Assembly (NCBI RefSeq): GCF_900199455.1
Contig: NZ_FZQR01000013.1
Location: forward strand, 62,001-126,000
DNA: 64,000 nt
Reading direction: 5' to 3'
Source of the DNA: Mesorhizobium carmichaelinearum
Lineage (GTDB): Bacteria; Pseudomonadota; Alphaproteobacteria; Rhizobiales; Rhizobiaceae
Shown here: piece by piece, positions 49,551 through 58,002 of the stretch
Layout: every line of letters starts with the position of its first letter
Position numbering within the stretch: the first letter of the stretch is position 1
Program-made: the position numbers and the translations under genes
Notes under the pieces: generated by a model
Told to the model about the DNA's origin: nothing
What the model saw: the letters and a program-made list of their open reading frames with translations, nothing else
The model's database searches: none

Positions 49551-51059
49551 TCAGTCCGGAAGACCCGCTTTGCGAAAACCATCGACGAAATGATCACGCA
49601 TCGCGGTGTCGCGGAACGGCTCCGTCCAGACCCAGTAGCCGGTCGTGAAATGCGGGTTGCCGACGAGGAACAGTTCGACCTCGGCGCGCGCCTCTTCGAG
49701 CCGGCCGAGTTGCGCCAGGCTTGCCGCCAGGAAACGGCGTGAGCTCGTCCGGTAGGTCTCCTCCCGGCGCAGGGTCTCGACGGCGGCTTCGTAATCGCGC
49801 GCCGCATACTGCGCCTCGCCGAGCGTCAGATAGTACCAGCTTGCCGGATAGGGGTTCAGCCGGAACGCCTTGCGGATGTGCTCGAGCCCTTCCTCGACCC
49901 GTCCGGCCAGCACCGCGATGTCGGACAATGTCGCCCAGGCGTCGGCCTCGTTCGGGTCGAGTTCGAACGCTTTGGCGAATTCGGCATCCGACTCTTCGAA
50001 GCTGCGCTCATAGGCAAGCAGATTGCCGAGCACCCAGCGGCAGCCGGCATCGTTGGGATCGATCGCCACGGCCTTGCGCGCCAGTTCCAGTGCGATGCGA
50101 CGGTTGGGTTCGACCGGTTCGCCCCAATGCACCCATCCCATCCAATGGTTCATGGCAAGCCAGCGATAAGCCTCGGCGTAGTCCGGGTCGAGGGACACCG
50201 CGCGCGTCAGCAGCAGATGCGCTTCCCGTGCCGTCTGCGGCGAATCGTCGATCAGTTTGCGCGCCCGCACGCACAGATCGTAGGCCTCGAGATTGGTCGG
50301 CCGGTTGCGTGGCGGCGGCGTGCGCAGCCGGCCGAGCAGCGCCTCGACGATCTTGGCCGTGGCCTCGTCCTGGACGGCGAAGATATCGTCCAGGCCGCGA
50401 TCGAAGCGTTCGGCCCAAAGATGCTCGCCGCTCTTTGCGTCGACCAGTTGCGCGTTGATGCGCACGCGTCCGGCGGCCCGTCTGGCGCTGCCCTCCAGCA
50501 GATAGCGCACGCCAAGCTCTTCGGCGATCGCGCGCACGTCCATCGCCTTGCCCTTGTAGGCAAAGGTCGAGTTGCGGGCGATGACGAACAGGCCTGGGGC
50601 CCTCGACAGGTCGGTGATCAAATCTTCGGTCAACCCGTCGGCGAAGGCCTCCTGCTCGGGGTCGTTGCTGAGGTTGACGAAAGGCAGCACCGCTATGGAT
50701 GGTTTGTCCGGCAGCGGCAAGGGTTTGCGCTTCGCACGATCGAGCTGTTCGATGGCGCCCGTGAAGCGGTAGCCGACGCGCGGAACCGTCGATATCCATT
50801 CGCCGCCTTCGGCGGGCGGACCAAGCAGCTTGCGCAACTGCGCGATCTGGACAGTGAGGTTGCCTTCCTCGACCGCCGTCCCCGGCCAAGCCGCGTCCAT
50901 CAGCTCGGCTTTCTCCAGGATTTCGCCGGGCCGTCCGACGAGTGCGGCAAGCAGCTTCAGCCCGCGATAGCCGACGGCAACGGGATCGTCGTTCCGAAGC
51001 AGCGTTCCCGCACCCGGATCAAGCACGAACGGACCAAAGGCAAAGCGCGATCCCTGCAT
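49551..51059 (-). CDS. Winged-helix regulator with FlgO-like and TPR domains
   Basis: 502 residues from ATG 51059. OmpR/CadC-type winged helix (FAFGPFVLDPGAGTLLRNDD, LLAALVGRPGEILEKAELMD, GNLTVQIAQLRKLL, RVGYRF) about 5-100. FlgO-like domain: PSIAVLPFVNLSNDPEQEAF (about 120-139), GVRYLLEGSARRAAGRVRIN, LWAERFDRGLDDIFAVQDE. TPRs from about 260 (DPDYAEAYRWLAMNHWMGW, DPNEADAWATLSDIAVLAGR). It has no membrane segment, unlike CadC. Layout is similar to the regulator at 44270-46315. It lies between the two secreted paralogs. Confidence 0.88.
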   Translation of the reverse strand: MQGSRFAFGPFVLDPGAGTLLRNDDPVAVGYRGLKLLAALVGRPGEILEKAELMDAAWPGTAVEEGNLTVQIAQLRKLLGPPAEGGEWISTVPRVGYRFTGAIEQLDRAKRKPLPLPDKPSIAVLPFVNLSNDPEQEAFADGLTEDLITDLSRAPGLFVIARNSTFAYKGKAMDVRAIAEELGVRYLLEGSARRAAGRVRINAQLVDAKSGEHLWAERFDRGLDDIFAVQDEATAKIVEALLGRLRTPPPRNRPTNLEAYDLCVRARKLIDDSPQTAREAHLLLTRAVSLDPDYAEAYRWLAMNHWMGWVHWGEPVEPNRRIALELARKAVAIDPNDAGCRWVLGNLLAYERSFEESDAEFAKAFELDPNEADAWATLSDIAVLAGRVEEGLEHIRKAFRLNPYPASWYYLTLGEAQYAARDYEAAVETLRREETYRTSSRRFLAASLAQLGRLEEARAEVELFLVGNPHFTTGYWVWTEPFRDTAMRDHFVDGFRKAGLPD

Positions 51060-51070
51060 GGGCGCATCTA

Positions 51071-51158
51071 TAGAGCAATTCCGCGAAAAGTGTGAGGCGG
51101 TTTGCCGGGAAAAGCACGCGGCGCCTTCCCCAGGGAATGACGCCAAAACAAAGCGTTA
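51071..51158. repeat. Short palindromic intergenic repeat, copy 5
   Basis: TAGAGCAATTCCGCGAAAAG TGTGAGGCGGTTTGCCGGGAAAAGC then GGGAATGACGCCAAAACAAAGC. Same module order as the copies near 25.0 and 59.1 kb, with drift. It starts 12 bases upstream of the winged-helix regulator start. Confidence 0.75.
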
Positions 51159-51162
51159 GGGC

Positions 51163-51190
51163 CTATTTGGAACTTTTGGGAACTATTTGG
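51163..51190. repeat. TATTTGG/AAC triple repeat upstream of the DUF1127 gene
   Basis: TATTTGG-AAC-TTTTGGG-AAC-TATTTGG, a short direct array with ten-base spacing, that is one helical turn. It lies about 110 bases before the DUF1127 gene and contains two GGAAC motifs, reminiscent of the -35 of EcfG promoters, but no matching -10 is clear. Confidence 0.35.
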
Positions 51191-51297
51191 CAGGGCTTAA
51201 TTACGGCGCCCTCCATATCCTGCAGAATTCAACCTCGTTCAGATCACAGGCTGCCCATCCTCAAACCCTATGGGCGCCAAACCACATGGAGGTTGTC

Positions 51298-51546
51298 ATG
51301 ACCAATATTTTTGCATCAGCCCCGCATCAGGCACTGCGGCGGGGAATGTGTGTGGGGCAGACATCGCGCCGGCGCTACAGCCTTGCCACCCTGCGAAACA
51401 CCATCGCGACCTGGCGTCAACAGACACGCTTTCGCTGGGACCTCAAGCGGATCTCGGAAGTCAATCCGCATCTGATCGACGACATCGGTTTGACCGAACG
51501 GCAGGTGGAGGAAGAGATCGCCAAGCTGCCTTTCTGGCAGCGATAG
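51298..51546 (+). CDS. DUF1127-domain small protein
   Basis: 82 residues. The C-terminal DUF1127 helix pair reads RWDLKRISEVNPHLIDDIGL then TERQVEEEIAKLPFWQR. The basic N-terminal half (GQTSRRRYSLATLRNTIATW) is common in the family. Small DUF1127 proteins have roles in RNA turnover and phosphate or stress responses in other alphaproteobacteria. GGAGG stands 7 bases before the ATG. Confidence 0.88.
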   Translation: MTNIFASAPHQALRRGMCVGQTSRRRYSLATLRNTIATWRQQTRFRWDLKRISEVNPHLIDDIGLTERQVEEEIAKLPFWQR

Positions 51547-51690
51547 GCGAAGCCTGCGATGACGCCGGTTCGTCGTTTAGCTCCTGCGATTATGTTAGGG
51601 ATTGTCGCCATCATCCCTTTAGCGTCCGCACATGTTTGGGTATGATCCCCTCCATCGGCCGTGGGGGCCGATTCTTCATCGGGGGTTTCC

Positions 51691-52062
51691 ATGTCTTTCA
51701 TACCAGCGCGCCGGCTTTCCGCCGCGTTTTCGCTTGCCGTCCTGTTTGCACCAGCCGCCCATGCCGGCGACGTCACCTTCACCGTCAAGAACAGCCATCC
51801 CAACGCCATGCGCCTCGAGCTCTACAGCCAGGACCGCGACTATGTCTGGCCGGGCAACGGCAAGGATTTCTACCTCGACGATGGCGAGACCAAGTCGTTG
51901 CCGATTTCCTGCAACGAGGGCGAATCGATCTGCTACGGCGCCTGGGTCGATGGCGACGAGGGCACCTATTGGGGCGTCGGCCCCGGCAACAAGGAAAAAT
52001 GCGAGGATTGCTGCTACACCTGCAGCGGCGGCGAGACCGAGGAGATCAATCTCGTCCCCTGA
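51691..52062 (+). CDS. Secreted cysteine-rich protein, paralog 2
   Basis: 123 residues. Signal peptide LSAAFSLAVLFAPAAHAGD. The mature part aligns end to end with the protein at 49166-49522: VTFTVKNSHPNAMRLELYSQ DRDYVWPGNGKDF, SLPISCNEGESICYGAWVDG, GVGPGN, CEDCCYTC and terminal INLVP. Conserved Cys and the VWPGNGK and CYGAWVDG blocks define the pair. No named family recognised. It is transcribed rightward after the DUF1127 gene. Confidence 0.82.
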   Translation: MSFIPARRLSAAFSLAVLFAPAAHAGDVTFTVKNSHPNAMRLELYSQDRDYVWPGNGKDFYLDDGETKSLPISCNEGESICYGAWVDGDEGTYWGVGPGNKEKCEDCCYTCSGGETEEINLVP

Positions 52063-52182
52063 CCGGTTTGCCAGCTTGACGGTCTTCCTGTTCGAGCCAT
52101 AGCCTGCACCGAGACGATCACCCAGAGCACGCCGTAGTGCTCCCTTTGAGACGCGGCGTGCTCCAGGCACAGGAGCACGGCA

Positions 52183-52809
52183 ATGGCAGGCACGGTCGAA
52201 GGCGAGAAGATCGACGTCGGCTTTGCCGGCAAGCGCTGCATCCATTCGCGCAATTGCGTGCTCGGCGACCCGCATGTCTTCGTGCCCAATGCGCCGGGGC
52301 AATGGATCCACCCGGATGCGGCCAGCGTCGAAAAAATCGTCGCCATCGCCGAAAGCTGCCCGTCCGGCGCCATCACCTATGTCAGGAAGGATGGCGGGCC
52401 GCAGGAACAGCCGCCAGTGGTCAACACCGTGCGGCTGCGCGAAAACGGCCCGCTCGCCGTGCACGCCGAAATCGTGCTCGACGGCGAAACCTTCTATCGC
52501 GCCACGCTGTGCCGCTGCGGCGCGTCGGAAAACAAGCCGTTCTGCGACGGCAGTCATACCAAATCGGGTTTCGCCGCCACCGGTGAGCCGGCGTTGAAGG
52601 ACGCGCCGGCGCTTGAAGCGCGCAATGGCCCGCTGAAAGTGACGCCGACCACCAACGGCCCGCTCAAGCTCGAGGGCAATGTCGAGATCGTCACCGGCAC
52701 CGGCCACACGATCGACCGCACGCAACGCACCTTCCTCTGCCGCTGCGGCCACTCGGCCAACAAGCCGTTTTGCGACGGGTCGCATAAGCGGGTGGGGTTT
52801 GTGGGGTAG
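52183..52809 (+). CDS. Divergent ferredoxin domain plus two CDGSH iron-sulfur domains
   Basis: 208 residues. The N-terminal 65 residues are a Fer4_19-type divergent ferredoxin (FAGKRCIHSRNCVLGDPHVF, AESCPSGAITYVR). Two CDGSH motifs follow, each C-x-C...C-x3-H: CRCGASENKPFCDGSH near 109-124 and CRCGHSANKPFCDGSH near 186-201. Such proteins carry labile [2Fe-2S] clusters; role in electron or cluster transfer is presumed. AGGAG precedes the start. Confidence 0.92.
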   Translation: MAGTVEGEKIDVGFAGKRCIHSRNCVLGDPHVFVPNAPGQWIHPDAASVEKIVAIAESCPSGAITYVRKDGGPQEQPPVVNTVRLRENGPLAVHAEIVLDGETFYRATLCRCGASENKPFCDGSHTKSGFAATGEPALKDAPALEARNGPLKVTPTTNGPLKLEGNVEIVTGTGHTIDRTQRTFLCRCGHSANKPFCDGSHKRVGFVG

Positions 52810-52819
52810 GTGAGTAGCC

Positions 52820-52869
52820 AATCTCCCCCCTCGTGGGGGAGATGTCCGGCAGGACAGAGGGGGGCGCCG
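52820..52869. repeat. CTCCCCC-family inverted repeat, copy 3 (left bracket of DUF559 gene)
   Basis: ATCTCCCCCCTCGTGGGGGAGAT, then GTCCGGCAGGACAGAGGGGGGCGC. It is nearly the exact reverse complement of 53322-53371, differing at two or three bases. The two copies face each other across the DUF559 gene, 450 bases apart. Confidence 0.85.
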
Positions 52870-52905
52870 TAGGGCGCTACCTTCAATACCCAGCGGACGG
52901 TGACA

Positions 52906-53301
52906 ATGCCTCATACGCCATTGCCTCCGAGACATCGCGCAAACGCCAGATCGATGCGCAAGGTCATGACATGAGCCGAGTTGAAGCTCTGGAACGAGCT
53001 TCGCGCGCACCGGTTGATGGGGCTTGGTTTCCGCCGGCAATTTCCGGTCGCCGGGTACATTGTCGACTTTGCTTGCCGGGAGAAGAAACTTGTCGTCGAG
53101 GTCGACGGCCTCCAGCATGCGGAAGCCGACGCCGTAGACGGCGACGAGGCAAGGACGTTGCGCCTGGAGCAAGACGGCTGGACCGTCCTCCGCTTCTGGA
53201 ACGATGACATCATCCGCGACATCGACAATGTCTGCCAGCATATTGTGATTGCGGCCGGGCTAGGAAACGCGCCTTCAGCGAATCGGCTGGCGGAGCCGTA
53301 G
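52906..53301 (+). pseudogene. DUF559 (Vsr-like endonuclease fold) gene interrupted by an in-frame stop
   Basis: From ATG 52906 the frame reads MPHTPLPPRHRANARSMRKVMT, stops at TGA 52972, and goes on in the same frame as AELKLWNELRAHRLMGLGFR. The N-terminal RHRANARSMRK-MT-AELKLWNELRA pattern is the normal start of DUF559 proteins, so the stop looks like a nonsense mutation. A TTG at 52981 could restart a 106-residue product with the core VDFACREKKLVVEVDGLQH and WTVLRFWNDDI intact. DUF559 resembles Vsr-type nucleases. It sits between two inverted repeats. Confidence 0.75.
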
Positions 53302-53321
53302 TCACTGTAAGGCTGGCGGGA

Positions 53322-53371
53322 CAGCGCCCCCCTCTGGCCTGCCGGCCATCTCCCCCACGAGGGGGGAGATC
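53322..53371. repeat. CTCCCCC-family inverted repeat, copy 4 (right bracket of DUF559 gene)
   Basis: GCGCCCCCCTCTGGCCTGCCGGCCATCTCCCCC with a CACGAGG loop then GGGGAGATCGA. Reverse complement of the left bracket at 52820-52869. Together they form a 550-bp unit with one gene inside. Confidence 0.85.
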
Positions 53372-53462
53372 GAACTCCTCCCTTGGCCCAGCGCTCGCGG
53401 CTTTATCGCCCGCTCCGTATCGGCTAATGGGCTGGGGCAGATAAATCGGACCGCCATCAGTA

Positions 53463-55505
53463 ATGACCGCCAAGACCAAGCCAAAACCACTGTTCCTCGG
53501 CATCGACACCGGCGGCACCTATACCGATGCCGTGCTGTGGTCCGAGACCGAAGGTCCCCAGCAGGGGCCGAACAAGGGCAAGGTGCTGGCCAAGGCCAAG
53601 GCGCTGACCACCAGGCATGATCTCGCCGTCGGCATTTCCGGCGCGGTCGACGCTGTGCTCGAAAAAGCCGGTACCGACCCGGCGGCGATCAAACTGGTCT
53701 CGATGTCGACGACGCTTGCCACCAATGCGCTGGTCGAGGGGCAGGGCGGCCGCGTCGCGCTGATCATGATCGGCTTTTCCGAAGCCGACCTTGCCCGCGA
53801 CGGGTTGAAGACGGCGCTCGGCACCGATCCGGTGGTGTTTTGCCCAGGCGGCCACGATGTCCACGGCAATGCCGCCAAACTCGACCTGTCCGGTTTGGAA
53901 GAGGCCCTGCCGGAGCTCGGCGCCTCGGTGTCCGGCTTTGCCGTTTGCGCCTATTTCGCCACTCGCAACCCGGCGCATGAGATCGCCACCCGCGAGCTGA
54001 TCCGTGACAGAACCGGCCTGCCGGTCACCGCGAGCCACGAACTGTCGGCCAAGCTCGGTGGCCCGCGCCGGGCGCTGACGACGCTGCTCAACGCCAGGCT
54101 GATCTCGATGATCGACCGGCTGGTGGCGGCGACCGAAGGGTTTTTGGAAGCCCGCGACATCGCCGCCCCCTTGATGGTGGTGCGCGGCGACGGCGCGCTG
54201 GTCTCGGCGGCGTTCGCCCGCCAGCGGCCGATCGAGACGATCCTCTCCGGCCCGGCCGCCAGCCTGGTCGGCGCCCGCCACATGACCGGGCTCGACAATG
54301 CCGTGGTCTCCGACATTGGCGGCACCACCACCGACGTCGCAGTGCTCGACAAGGGCCGTCCGCGGCTTGACCCCGAAGGCGCCACCGTCGGCGGCTTCCG
54401 CACCATGGTCGAGGCGGTCGCCATGCGCACCTTCGGCCTTGGCGGCGATTCCGAAGTGGCGCTGGAAGACGGTTCGCTCAACCCGAAGATCCTGCTCGGG
54501 CCGCGCCGCCTGGTGCCGCTGGCGCTGGCCGGCATGGCGCATGGCGACGCCGTCAGATCGGAACTCGAACGCCAGCTGCGCGCACCCAACCCCGGCCGCA
54601 TGGATGGCCGCTTCGCGGTGCGCACCGGCGTGCCGGACAGGCTCGCGGCGGGTCTTACCGCTCCCGAAGCGCGGCTCTACGAGGCGATCGGCGCGACCCC
54701 GCTTGCCCTCGACAGGCTGCTGACGTCGAATGCCCAGAACGCCACCTTGAACCGGCTGGTCTCGCGCGGGCTGGTGCACATCTGCGGCTTCACCCCGTCG
54801 GACGCAGCACACGTGCTGGGCAAACAGGCCAACTGGGACGCCGCCACCGCCCGCCTCGGCGCCGAACTGTTCGCCCGCAAGCGCGACGGCCGTGGCCAGC
54901 CGATCGCGGCGTCGCCGGAAGTGATCTCGGAGCGTGTGCTGGTGACGCTGACGCGCTGGTCGGCCGAATACATCCTCGAAACCGCCTTCGCCGAGGACGG
55001 GCTCGATGGCGCCGCGACCGTGGCGCATGCGCTGGTGCAGCGCGCCGTCGACGCCCACCCCGGCATCGCCCGGCTGAGCGTCGCACTCGACCGTCCGGTC
55101 ATCGGCCTCGGCGCCTCGGCGCCGCTGCACTATGCCGGCCTGGCGCCCCTGGTCGGCAACGACTGCGTGGTGCCGGAAGATACCGATGTCGCCAATGCTC
55201 TCGGCGCCGTCGTCGGCCAGGTCAGGGTCTCGGCCGAAGCGCGGGTCAGCCAGCCCAAGGAAGGGCTGTTCCGCCTTGCCTCGGGAGAAACAGTGCGCGA
55301 TTTCCTCGACGAGGCGACGGCGATCGCCGCCGCCGAGGCCGATGTGCGGGCGATCGTCGCCGAGCGCGCCCGGGATGCCGGCACCGACAACGCCGAGATC
55401 GACGTCGCGACCGAGTTCAAGGTTTCCACGGTCGAAGCCCAGCGCATGTTCATCGAGGCGCATGTGGTGGCGGTGGCCTCGGGACGGCCGAGAATTGCGG
55501 TGTAG
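53463..55505 (+). CDS. Hydantoinase/oxoprolinase family protein (HyuA-like), without HyuB partner
   Basis: 680 residues. An ASKHA-type ATPase fold: FLGIDTGGTYTDAVLW (about 11-26), STTLATNALVEGQGGRVALI (about 82-101), SGPAASLVGARHMTG (about 262-276) and VVSDIGGTTTDVAVLD (about 280-295). The family couples ATP use to ring opening of hydantoins or 5-oxoproline, usually with a HyuB subunit encoded next door; none is here. Substrate unknown. Start ATG 53463 by family fit. Confidence 0.87.
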   Translation: MTAKTKPKPLFLGIDTGGTYTDAVLWSETEGPQQGPNKGKVLAKAKALTTRHDLAVGISGAVDAVLEKAGTDPAAIKLVSMSTTLATNALVEGQGGRVALIMIGFSEADLARDGLKTALGTDPVVFCPGGHDVHGNAAKLDLSGLEEALPELGASVSGFAVCAYFATRNPAHEIATRELIRDRTGLPVTASHELSAKLGGPRRALTTLLNARLISMIDRLVAATEGFLEARDIAAPLMVVRGDGALVSAAFARQRPIETILSGPAASLVGARHMTGLDNAVVSDIGGTTTDVAVLDKGRPRLDPEGATVGGFRTMVEAVAMRTFGLGGDSEVALEDGSLNPKILLGPRRLVPLALAGMAHGDAVRSELERQLRAPNPGRMDGRFAVRTGVPDRLAAGLTAPEARLYEAIGATPLALDRLLTSNAQNATLNRLVSRGLVHICGFTPSDAAHVLGKQANWDAATARLGAELFARKRDGRGQPIAASPEVISERVLVTLTRWSAEYILETAFAEDGLDGAATVAHALVQRAVDAHPGIARLSVALDRPVIGLGASAPLHYAGLAPLVGNDCVVPEDTDVANALGAVVGQVRVSAEARVSQPKEGLFRLASGETVRDFLDEATAIAAAEADVRAIVAERARDAGTDNAEIDVATEFKVSTVEAQRMFIEAHVVAVASGRPRIAV

Positions 55506-55509
55506 CGGC

Positions 55510-55663
55510 TGATCTCCCCCCTCGAGGGGGAGATGTCGCCGAAGGCGACAGAGGGGGTCGGTTCGACGGGACGCGACCTCCTGCTTGAACAGAAGAGGCT
55601 GGCGCCTTATGTCCGGCGACCCCCTCTGGCCTGCCGGCCATCTCCCCCTCGAGGGGGGAGATC
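55510..55663. repeat. Long inverted intergenic repeat (CTCCCCC family), copy 5
   Basis: Left arm ATCTCCCCCCTCGAGGGGGA GATGTCGCCG; right arm CGGCCATCTCCCCCTCGAGG GGGGAGATC, inverted. The central 70 bases are unique. It fills the spacer between the HyuA gene and the malate synthase promoter region. Confidence 0.85.
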
Positions 55664-55771
55664 GGCGCTTCGCCATCCTTGCCTAAATGTCCCCTTCACC
55701 TTAAGCCGAATTGACCCTGCAAACCCGACATGCCAAAGGCCCGCCCGAGCCTTTCGTCTGGAGACAAGCTT

Positions 55772-57940
55772 ATGACCGATCGCATCGAGATCGCCGGATT
55801 GCGGATTGCCCGCGAGCTGCATGATTTTGTGGCTGGCGAGGCTTTGCCCGGTACCGGCATTGCCGCCGATGCGTTCTGGAACGGCTTCTCCGCCATCGTC
55901 CACGACCTCGCGCCGAAGAACCGGGCGCTGCTCAAAAAACGCGACGCCATGCAGGAAAAGCTCGACGGCTGGTATCGCGACAATGGCGCGCCGATCGACA
56001 TGGAGGCCTACAAGGGCTTCCTCAAGGAGATCGGCTATCTCGTCCCCGAGGGGCCGGCCTTCAGCGTGTCGACGCAGAATGTCGATCCGGAAATCGCTGT
56101 CGTTGCCGGACCGCAGCTGGTCGTGCCGGTGATGAATGCGCGCTACGCGCTCAATGCCGCCAATGCGCGCTGGGGCTCGCTTTACGACGCGCTCTACGGC
56201 ACAGATGCCATCCCCGAGGCCGGCGGCGCGGAAAAGGGCAAGAGCTTCAATCCGGCACGTGGCGCCAAGGTCGTGGCGTGGACGAAGGGTTTCCTCGACG
56301 AGGCCGCACCGCTGACCTCGGGCAAATGGGCCGGGGTGAACGGCCTTTCGGTGGCGCATGGCGCGCTGAAGCTCGGCGCCGGCGCCGGCGGCACCACGCT
56401 GGCCGATCCCAGGCAATTCGTCGGCTATCGCGGCGATGCCGCCAACCCCGATGCCGTGCTGCTGGTGAAAAACGGGCTGCATATCGAGATCGTCATCGAC
56501 CGCGCCAACCAGATCGGCCGCACCGACCCGGCAGGCATTGCCGACGTCATCCTGGAATCGGCGCTGACCACCATCCAGGACTGCGAGGATTCGGTCGCGG
56601 CGGTGGATGCTGAGGACAAGGTCGTCGTCTACCGCAACTGGCTCGGCCTGATGAAGGGCGACCTCGCCGAAGAGATCGTCAAGGGCGGCAAGAGCTTCGT
56701 CCGCAAGCTCAATCCCGACCGCGTCTACACCGCGCCCGCCGGCGGCCAGCTCACCGTGCCCGGCCGTTCGCTGATGCTGGTCAGGAATGTCGGCCACCTG
56801 ATGACCAATCCGGCGATCCTGGACCGCGACGGCAATGAGGTTCCGGAAGGCATCATGGACGCCGCGCTGACGGCGCTGATCGCGCTGCACGATGTCGGGC
56901 CCAAGGGCCGCCGCGCCAATTCCCGCGCCGGCTCGATGTATGTCGTGAAGCCGAAGATGCACGGGCCGGAGGAAGTCGCCTTCGCCGTCGAGATTTTTGA
57001 TCGCGTCGAAGCCCTGCTCGGCATGGCCAAAAACACCATCAAGATGGGCATCATGGACGAGGAGCGGCGCACCACCGTCAACCTCAAGGAAGCGATCCGC
57101 GCGGCACGCGAGCGCGTGGTGTTCATCAACACCGGCTTCCTCGACCGCACCGGCGACGAGATCCACACCTCGATGGAAGCCGGCCCGATGATCCGCAAGG
57201 GCGACATGAAGCAGGCCGCCTGGATTTCCGCCTATGAGGCGTGGAATGTCGACACGGGGCTCGAATGCGGGCTGGCCGGCCACGCCCAGATCGGCAAGGG
57301 CATGTGGGCGATGCCGGATTTGATGGCGGCGATGCTGGAACAGAAGATTGCCCACCCCAAGGCCGGCGCCAACACCGCCTGGGTGCCGTCGCCGACGGCG
57401 GCGACCCTGCACGCCACCCACTATCACAAGGTCGATGTGCATGCCGTCCAAGTGGCGCTGAAGAGCCGGCCCAAGGCGAAACTCGACGACATATTGTCGG
57501 TGCCGGTGGCGGTGCGGCCGAACTGGACGCCGGACGAGATCCAGCGCGAGCTCGACAACAATTCGCAAGGCATTCTGGGCTACGTCGTGCGCTGGATCGA
57601 CCAGGGCGTCGGCTGCTCGAAAGTGCCCGACATCAACGATGTCGGCCTGATGGAAGATCGCGCCACGCTGCGCATCTCCTCGCAGCACATCGCCAACTGG
57701 CTACGCCACAAAGTGTGCTCGGAAATCCAGGTGCGCGATTCCCTTCAGCGCATGGCCGCCATCGTCGACCGCCAGAATGTCGGCGACCCGCTCTACCAGC
57801 CGATGGCGCCGGATTTCGACAGTTCCATCGCCTTCCAAGCCGCCTGCGACCTGGTGTTCAAGGGCACCAGCCAGCCCAATGGCTACACCGAGCCGGTGCT
57901 GCATGCGCGGCGGCTGGAATTGAAGGCGAAGCAGGGTTAA
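55772..57940 (+). CDS. glcB: Malate synthase G
   Basis: 722 residues, standard length for GlcB. Condenses glyoxylate with acetyl-CoA to malate in the glyoxylate route. Motifs: the N-terminal KGFLKEIGYLVPEGPAF, VYRNWLGLMKGDLAEE, SLMLVRNVGHLMTNPAILDR, GSMYVVKPKMHGPEEVAFA, the acid block GIMDEERRTTVNLKEAI (about 428-444), and the MEAGPMIRKGDMKQAAWI signature. GGAGA precedes ATG 55772; an in-frame ATG 42 bases upstream is less likely. Confidence 0.96.
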   Translation: MTDRIEIAGLRIARELHDFVAGEALPGTGIAADAFWNGFSAIVHDLAPKNRALLKKRDAMQEKLDGWYRDNGAPIDMEAYKGFLKEIGYLVPEGPAFSVSTQNVDPEIAVVAGPQLVVPVMNARYALNAANARWGSLYDALYGTDAIPEAGGAEKGKSFNPARGAKVVAWTKGFLDEAAPLTSGKWAGVNGLSVAHGALKLGAGAGGTTLADPRQFVGYRGDAANPDAVLLVKNGLHIEIVIDRANQIGRTDPAGIADVILESALTTIQDCEDSVAAVDAEDKVVVYRNWLGLMKGDLAEEIVKGGKSFVRKLNPDRVYTAPAGGQLTVPGRSLMLVRNVGHLMTNPAILDRDGNEVPEGIMDAALTALIALHDVGPKGRRANSRAGSMYVVKPKMHGPEEVAFAVEIFDRVEALLGMAKNTIKMGIMDEERRTTVNLKEAIRAARERVVFINTGFLDRTGDEIHTSMEAGPMIRKGDMKQAAWISAYEAWNVDTGLECGLAGHAQIGKGMWAMPDLMAAMLEQKIAHPKAGANTAWVPSPTAATLHATHYHKVDVHAVQVALKSRPKAKLDDILSVPVAVRPNWTPDEIQRELDNNSQGILGYVVRWIDQGVGCSKVPDINDVGLMEDRATLRISSQHIANWLRHKVCSEIQVRDSLQRMAAIVDRQNVGDPLYQPMAPDFDSSIAFQAACDLVFKGTSQPNGYTEPVLHARRLELKAKQG

Positions 57941-58002
57941 GCGGATCTGCGTTTGAAATGACCTGATGCAACGGGTCGATTAAGTCTCGTCGATCCGTGC
58001 TG

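Noticed and set aside
53457..57688. Two long minus frames (739 and 693 codons) opposite the HyuA gene and glcB
   Set aside because: Antisense shadows of two clearly recognised plus-strand genes.
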